Assembly (NCBI GenBank): GCA_910584995.1
Contig: CAJUDW010000033.1
Coordinates: 1-24,412, forward strand
DNA length: 24,412 bases
From: an uncultured Oscillibacter sp.
GTDB lineage: Bacteria; Bacillota; Clostridia; Oscillospirales; Oscillospiraceae
Direction: 5' to 3'
The notes under the pieces were generated by a model. It searched no databases, was not told where the DNA came from, and saw nothing but the letters and a program-made list of their open reading frames with translations. Positions 21,701-24,412 of this stretch are shown here, in pieces (positions within the stretch are counted from its first letter, which is position 1; every line of letters starts with the position of its first letter). Position numbers and translations under genes: made by a program.

Positions 21701-22771
21701 ATGCTGGATATCAAAATTGTCAAGACCTCCGCGCCCAAGGCGAAACCCGCCGACGAAACCAAGCTGGGCTTTGGCAAAATTTTCAGCGACCACATGTTCC
21801 TCATGGACTACACCCAGGGAAAGGGCTGGCACGACGCCCGCATCGTCCCCTACGGCCCCTTCCAGCTGGATCCCGCCTGCGTGGTGTTCCACTACGCCCA
21901 AGAACTGTTTGAGGGCATGAAGGCCTACCGGGCTGTCAATGGGGCCATTCAGCTGTTCCGCCCGGAGTGCAACGGGGCCCGGATGCAGGACTCCTGCGAG
22001 CGTATGTGCATCCCCACCATCCCTGTGGACGATTTCGTCCAGGCAGTGAAGGCCCTGGTGGAGATCGACAAGGACTGGGTGCCTCACACCGACGGCACCT
22101 CCCTCTATATCCGCCCCTTTGTGTTTGCTACCGACGTGGGCATGGGCGTCCACGCCAGCCATAACTACACCTTCTGCATTATCTGCGCCCCCTCCGGCGC
22201 GTACTATGCCGAGGGCATCGATCCCGTCCGCATCTACGTGGAGGACGAGTATATCCGCGCCGCGCCGGGCCTCACCGGCTACACCAAGTGCGGCGGCAAT
22301 TACGCCGCCTCCATCAAGGCCGGGGCCCTGGCGGAGGAGAAGGGCTTTGCCCAGGTCCTCTGGCTGGACGGCGTGGAGAAGAAGTACGTGGAAGAAGTGG
22401 GCAGCATGAACATCATGTTCAAGATCGACGGCAAGATTTACACCGCCGCCTGCACCGGCACGGTTCTGCCCGGCGTCACCCGCCGCAGCTGCATTGAACT
22501 TCTGCAGGACTGGGGCTATGAGGTTGTGGAAGGCAAGCTGGCCATTGAGGACGTGATGAAGGCCGGCCACGAGGGCCGCCTGGAGGAGGTTTTCGGCACC
22601 GGCACCGCCGCCGTGGTCTCCCCGGTGAAGGAGTTGGACTGGAAGGGCGACAAGGTGTTCATCAGCGGCGGCAAGATCGGCCCCGTGACCCAGAAACTCT
22701 ACGACACCATGACCGGTATGCAGTGGGGCAAAATCCCTGACGAGAAGGGCTGGATTGTGCCCGTATGCTAA
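21701..22771 (+). CDS. ilvE: Branched-chain amino acid aminotransferase
   Basis: A PLP enzyme (fold type IV) that transfers amino groups between Leu, Ile or Val and 2-oxoglutarate. The 356 residues match the longer bacterial/eukaryote-like BCAT group. Visible motifs: ACVVFHYAQELFEGMKAYR near residue 65, YIRPFVFATD, the PLP lysine K196 in GYTKCGGNYAAS, the VEEVGSMNIMF segment with the cofactor-binding Glu, and FGTGTAAVVSP. ATG at 21701 follows AAGGAGAG. It stands as a single-gene unit with its own promoter and terminator, away from other ilv/leu genes. Some such enzymes also act on aromatic keto acids, which the operon upstream needs and does not encode; that is speculation. Confidence 0.96.
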   Translation: MLDIKIVKTSAPKAKPADETKLGFGKIFSDHMFLMDYTQGKGWHDARIVPYGPFQLDPACVVFHYAQELFEGMKAYRAVNGAIQLFRPECNGARMQDSCERMCIPTIPVDDFVQAVKALVEIDKDWVPHTDGTSLYIRPFVFATDVGMGVHASHNYTFCIICAPSGAYYAEGIDPVRIYVEDEYIRAAPGLTGYTKCGGNYAASIKAGALAEEKGFAQVLWLDGVEKKYVEEVGSMNIMFKIDGKIYTAACTGTVLPGVTRRSCIELLQDWGYEVVEGKLAIEDVMKAGHEGRLEEVFGTGTAAVVSPVKELDWKGDKVFISGGKIGPVTQKLYDTMTGMQWGKIPDEKGWIVPVC

Positions 22772-22776
22772 AGGTC

Positions 22777-22801
22777 AAAAAAGCGGCTAGGCCGCTTTTT
22801 T
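22777..22801. terminator. Terminator of ilvE
   Basis: AAAAAAGCGGC (22777-22787) and GCCGCTTTTTT (22791-22801) form a perfect 11-bp stem with T run on either strand, five bases after the ilvE stop. A classic bidirectional intrinsic terminator. Confidence 0.95.
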
Positions 22802-22804
22802 GAA

Positions 22805-22963
22805 GGGGGTTTCGCTTTGCTCTGCGCCTCGGTTGTCTGCCTGCGGCAGACAATTCGACGCTCGCTCCGCGCAAAGTGTTTATCCCGAGGCGGAGCCCCG
22901 GGATAAACGGATTTTACCTTTTTCGTGCCTGCGGGCGCGAAACTCCTGCGGAGGGCTTTTTTG
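22805..22963. repeat. Hairpin-dense element, possible dispersed repeat
   Basis: A gene-free run with four consecutive inverted repeats: TTGTCTGCC (22833-22841) with GGCAGACAA (22845-22853); GTTTATCCCG (22878-22887) with CGGGATAAAC (22899-22908); TTTCGTGC (22921-22928) with GCGCGAAA (22935-22942); CTCC (22943-22946) with GGAG (22950-22953), ending in a T run at 22957-22962. TTTGC near 22816 and GCAAA near 22871 may close the first hairpin as an outer stem. The modular layout suggests an extragenic palindromic repeat of this genome, but copy number cannot be judged from one window. Confidence 0.5.
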
Positions 22964-22971
22964 ACAGACTG

Positions 22972-23006
22972 AAGGTGCCCGTCCGGTTTTGCCGGACGGG
23001 CACCTT
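22972..23006. terminator. Terminator of the RHH gene
   Basis: A 15-bp perfect stem, AAGGTGCCCGTCCGG (22972-22986) with CCGGACGGGCACCTT (22992-23006), and a TTTTG loop. It lies 15 bases after the minus-strand stop at 23022 and can function in both directions. Confidence 0.8.
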
Positions 23007-23021
23007 TTCTGCGGGGTGGTG

Positions 23022-23213
23022 TTATTCTTCCTCTTCGTTTGGTTCCGGAATCTGAATCGGGCCGTACCGCTTTTCGTAGTCCTTAATGTACTTGTACAGC
23101 GCGTGTTCAATTTGCCCATTGACAGACCGGCGTTCCACAAACGCCAGATACCGGATCTTTTCGTAAATATCCTCCGGCAGGCGCAGCATAGTGGGCCTTT
23201 TTTCAGTAGCCAC
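23022..23213 (-). CDS. Ribbon-helix-helix (Arc-type) DNA-binding protein
   Basis: A 63-residue protein with the Arc/CopG layout: a short strand (RPTMLRLPEDI, about 6-16), helix A (YEKIRYLAFVERR), the turn SVNGQ and helix B (IEHALYKYIKDYEKRYG), with an acidic tail EPNEEEE. The pattern LRLPEDIYEKI...SVNGQIEHAL is diagnostic of Arc-like repressors. The start is GTG at 23213, nine bases after GGGAGG. It is divergent from the gene at 23484, and the shared region carries palindromes that could be its operators. It may alternatively be an antitoxin-like protein, but no toxin-sized partner with a recognisable domain is adjacent on the same strand. Confidence 0.88.
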   Translation of the reverse strand: MATEKRPTMLRLPEDIYEKIRYLAFVERRSVNGQIEHALYKYIKDYEKRYGPIQIPEPNEEEE

Positions 23214-23245
23214 GTCAAAATGCCTCCCGACTTTAAACTGATTTC

Positions 23246-23274
23246 AGTATGAATGAGATGAAAAGAAAAATCAA
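23246..23274 (-). promoter_or_regulatory. Promoter of the RHH gene
   Basis: On the minus strand: -35 TTGATT (complement of 23269-23274), 17 bases and -10 CATACT (complement of 23246-23251). The -35 stands nine bases from the -35 of the opposite promoter. Confidence 0.6.
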
Positions 23275-23283
23275 GATCTCATA

Positions 23284-23312
23284 TTGACATCATTGATTCG
23301 GTATGATATAAA
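23284..23312 (+). promoter_or_regulatory. Promoter towards the DUF6809-like gene
   Basis: A perfect -35 TTGACA (23284-23289), 17 bases and -10 TATAAA (23307-23312). The leader would run about 165 bases to the start at 23484. Confidence 0.82.
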
Positions 23313-23320
23313 TGAATAAA

Positions 23321-23381
23321 TAGAGTCGGTGATATCACCAGTCTCCCATAAGCAAAAGCCTAGAGGAATAAACTCTATTTT
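23321..23381 (+). promoter_or_regulatory. Possible attenuator with alternative pairings
   Basis: TAGAG (23361-23365) pairs with CTCTA (23373-23377) and is followed by TTTT, a short terminator-like hairpin. The same ACTCTA (23372-23377) can instead pair with TAGAGT (23321-23326), enclosing the palindrome at 23328-23339. The two folds exclude each other. The stems are short, so this is weak. Confidence 0.3.
23328..23339. promoter_or_regulatory. Palindrome GGTGATATCACC, candidate operator
   Basis: A perfect 12-bp palindrome 16 bases after the -10 of the + promoter, where a bound repressor would block early transcription. The core TGATATCA recurs at 23456-23463. Confidence 0.5.
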
Positions 23382-23403
23382 CCGCTGTCTGAAAAAATAT
23401 ATG

Positions 23404-23415
23404 GTATCATGATAC
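23404..23415. promoter_or_regulatory. Palindrome GTATCATGATAC, candidate operator
   Basis: A perfect 12-bp palindrome in the leader of the gene at 23484. Its half GTATSA resembles GTATGA found over both -10 regions (23247-23252 and 23301-23306). Confidence 0.45.
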
Positions 23416-23455
23416 GGCACACATGCCGGACTGCCAAAAAATTGGCGAATTCAAC

Positions 23456-23463
23456 TGATATCA
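23456..23463. promoter_or_regulatory. TGATATCA palindrome near the start of the 23484 gene
   Basis: An 8-bp palindrome, same core as at 23330-23337, eight bases before the purine-rich ribosome site AGAGGGGG. It could affect translation as well as DNA binding; short enough to occur by chance. Confidence 0.3.
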
Positions 23464-23483
23464 TATGAAAAGAGGGGGATTTC

Positions 23484-23762
23484 ATGGAAAGCATCCTGTC
23501 AGCCTTGTACAACGGCGAAATCATGCCCGCGGAACAGTGCGCCGCCAGAAACCGCCAGTACCGGGAACTCCAGCGGGAGCACTGCCGCCACTATGAGGAC
23601 TTCATCCAGGATCTGAACCGGCGGGATCCGTCCCTGGCCCAGAAATTTATCCAAATCATGGATGAACAGCTGGAGCGGCTGCCCGACGAGGGGGAACGCT
23701 CCTTTGCCGACGGCTTCCGCCTGGGGGCAAAACTCATGCTGGAGGTTTTCCGGGCGGAATAG
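23484..23762 (+). CDS. DUF6809-like small protein
   Basis: A 92-residue soluble protein, largely helical, with no signal peptide. The ends fit the clostridial DUF6809 pattern as I recall it: ILSALYNGEIMPAEQ at the N-terminus and FADGFRLGAKLMLEVF at the C-terminus, with a charged helical middle. The function is unknown. ATG at 23484 follows AGAGGGGG with good spacing. It is divergent from the RHH regulator across a region with palindromes, so it is likely controlled by that protein; this is inference. The domain assignment is from memory and should be treated as tentative. Confidence 0.75.
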   Translation: MESILSALYNGEIMPAEQCAARNRQYRELQREHCRHYEDFIQDLNRRDPSLAQKFIQIMDEQLERLPDEGERSFADGFRLGAKLMLEVFRAE

Positions 23763-23776
23763 CCCCGCCGGGCCGG

Positions 23777-24211
23777 TCAGGTTTTCGCGTCAATCTGTGC
23801 GCCGCACTTGGGGCAGGTGATCACAATCTTCCCCTTCCCCACCGGCACACGGCAGATGGTCTTACAGTTCTTGCAGGTGAAATATTTGTGCTCCTTGTCT
23901 GCGCGGCGGGCCTTGGCCCCGTTCCGGAGGTTCCGGATCCGGCCCTGCCAGCCGGTAAATTTCTCGTTTTCCAGACGCCGCTTGGGCAGGTTCTTGGAGA
24001 ACATGCGGAACAGGATAAACACCAGCAGGGCAAAGTTCACGCTCTCCAGAATCCGGGCCAGCAGGCCCAGGCGGAACAGCCGGCCGAAAACCAGCTCCGC
24101 CAAGAAGACGGCGATATACACCCATACCAGGGCCTGGTTCAGGGGATCCACACCGTTCCGGCCATACATGAACCGGGCAAAACTGTTACCAAGTCTGCGG
24201 AAAAAGCCCAT
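23777..24211 (-). CDS. Membrane protein with C-terminal zinc ribbon
   Basis: This 144-residue protein has two hydrophobic segments (about 26-43, ALVWVYIAVFLAELVFG, and about 52-72, ILESVNFALLVFILFRMF), a basic stretch and a C-terminal zinc ribbon with CKNC (from about residue 113) and CPKC (about 134). The N-terminal FFRRLGNSFARFMYGRNGVDPLN resembles the start of small clostridial membrane proteins of unknown role. GTG at 24220 abuts the ribosome site GGAGGG, so ATG at 24211, nine bases after it, is taken. It converges with the gene at 23484 with only 14 bases between stops and no hairpin seen there. Confidence 0.8.
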   Translation of the reverse strand: MGFFRRLGNSFARFMYGRNGVDPLNQALVWVYIAVFLAELVFGRLFRLGLLARILESVNFALLVFILFRMFSKNLPKRRLENEKFTGWQGRIRNLRNGAKARRADKEHKYFTCKNCKTICRVPVGKGKIVITCPKCGAQIDAKT

Positions 24212-24250
24212 GCTTCCCACTCCCTCCGGATTTGTTTTTTTGATTGTTCT

Positions 24251-24279
24251 ATTCTACTCGTATCTGTCCCCGGAGACAA
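24251..24279 (-). promoter_or_regulatory. Promoter of the zinc-ribbon membrane protein
   Basis: On the minus strand: -35 TTGTCT (complement of 24274-24279), 17 bases and -10 TAGAAT (complement of 24251-24256), about 40 bases before the start. The remaining 24280-24412 is AT-rich with no gene; an extended -10 TGCTATATT (24331-24339) may start a + transcript leaving the window. Confidence 0.65.
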
Positions 24280-24412
24280 CCATTTTAAAGCGGAATTTAC
24301 AAAATGGTCATTTATTTTCCCGTCCCGCTGTGCTATATTGATCCGTTGTATAAAAATAAAATATGCTTATCGACTTAACACAGCAAGGCACAAGATGTAG
24401 CAACAGCCCTGG

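Noticed and set aside
21356..22570. 404-codon minus-strand open frame over ilvE
   Set aside because: Antisense to an unambiguous aminotransferase; composition is typical of a shadow frame.
22805..23006. CRISPR array
   Set aside because: The repeats are inverted, of different sequence and without regular spacing; there are no direct repeats separated by unique spacers.
23022..23762. Toxin-antitoxin module
   Set aside because: RHH proteins are often antitoxins, but the partner is divergent, resembles DUF6809 rather than a known toxin family, and no second ORF overlaps the RHH gene.

Overview
The window reads as a chromosomal segment of a GC-rich, low-oxygen Firmicute, most likely a gut clostridium of the Oscillospiraceae type. 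This is an inference from a clostridial-clade PurA, a type III glutamine synthetase, an asparagine-specific T-box leader, strong Shine-Dalgarno sites, frequent GTG/TTG starts and small RHH and DUF6809-like proteins. It is gene-dense and looks like core metabolism; no insertion sequence, phage gene, CRISPR array, rRNA or tRNA was seen.

Layout. 1-2890 (+): the 3' part of purA, then purB, the two enzymes shared with the AMP branch. 2988-3515 (-): an unknown charged protein. 3641-7804 (+): a promoter, a T-box leader with specifier AAC (Asn), asparagine synthase asnB, then type III glutamine synthetase glnN, which makes the glutamine AsnB consumes. 8001-8727 (+): a zinc-dependent phospholipase C-like protein behind a hairpin-rich leader. 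8830-17303 (+): an aromatic operon with a Phe/Tyr-rich leader peptide and intrinsic terminator, then DAHP synthase, prephenate dehydrogenase, aroB, aroA, aroC, chorismate mutase-prephenate dehydratase (pheA), an aroE-aroK fusion and aroQ. These cover all seven steps from DAHP to chorismate plus the committed Phe and Tyr branches. 17392-21359 (-): a CstA-family transporter with an upstream conserved hypothetical, a small cysteine-containing hypothetical, and a GntR/FCD regulator. 21578-22801 (+): ilvE with its own promoter and terminator. 22805-24412: a dense hairpin element, a ribbon-helix-helix regulator divergent from a DUF6809-like protein across a palindrome-rich promoter region, and a membrane protein with a C-terminal zinc ribbon.

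The most interesting signal is the aromatic operon leader at 8830-9066. A 32-codon ORF carries four Tyr and four Phe codons, with YRYFSFTYF at its core. It lies 37 nt before a perfect 12-bp terminator hairpin with a T tract, directly upstream of DAHP synthase. This looks like ribosome-mediated attenuation of the kind best known from Proteobacteria, here in a Firmicute where T-boxes are the usual solution. The same window uses a T-box for asnB, so two different amino-acid sensing mechanisms sit about 5 kb apart. The second candidate is the RHH/DUF6809 intergenic region, with back-to-back promoters and three palindromes.
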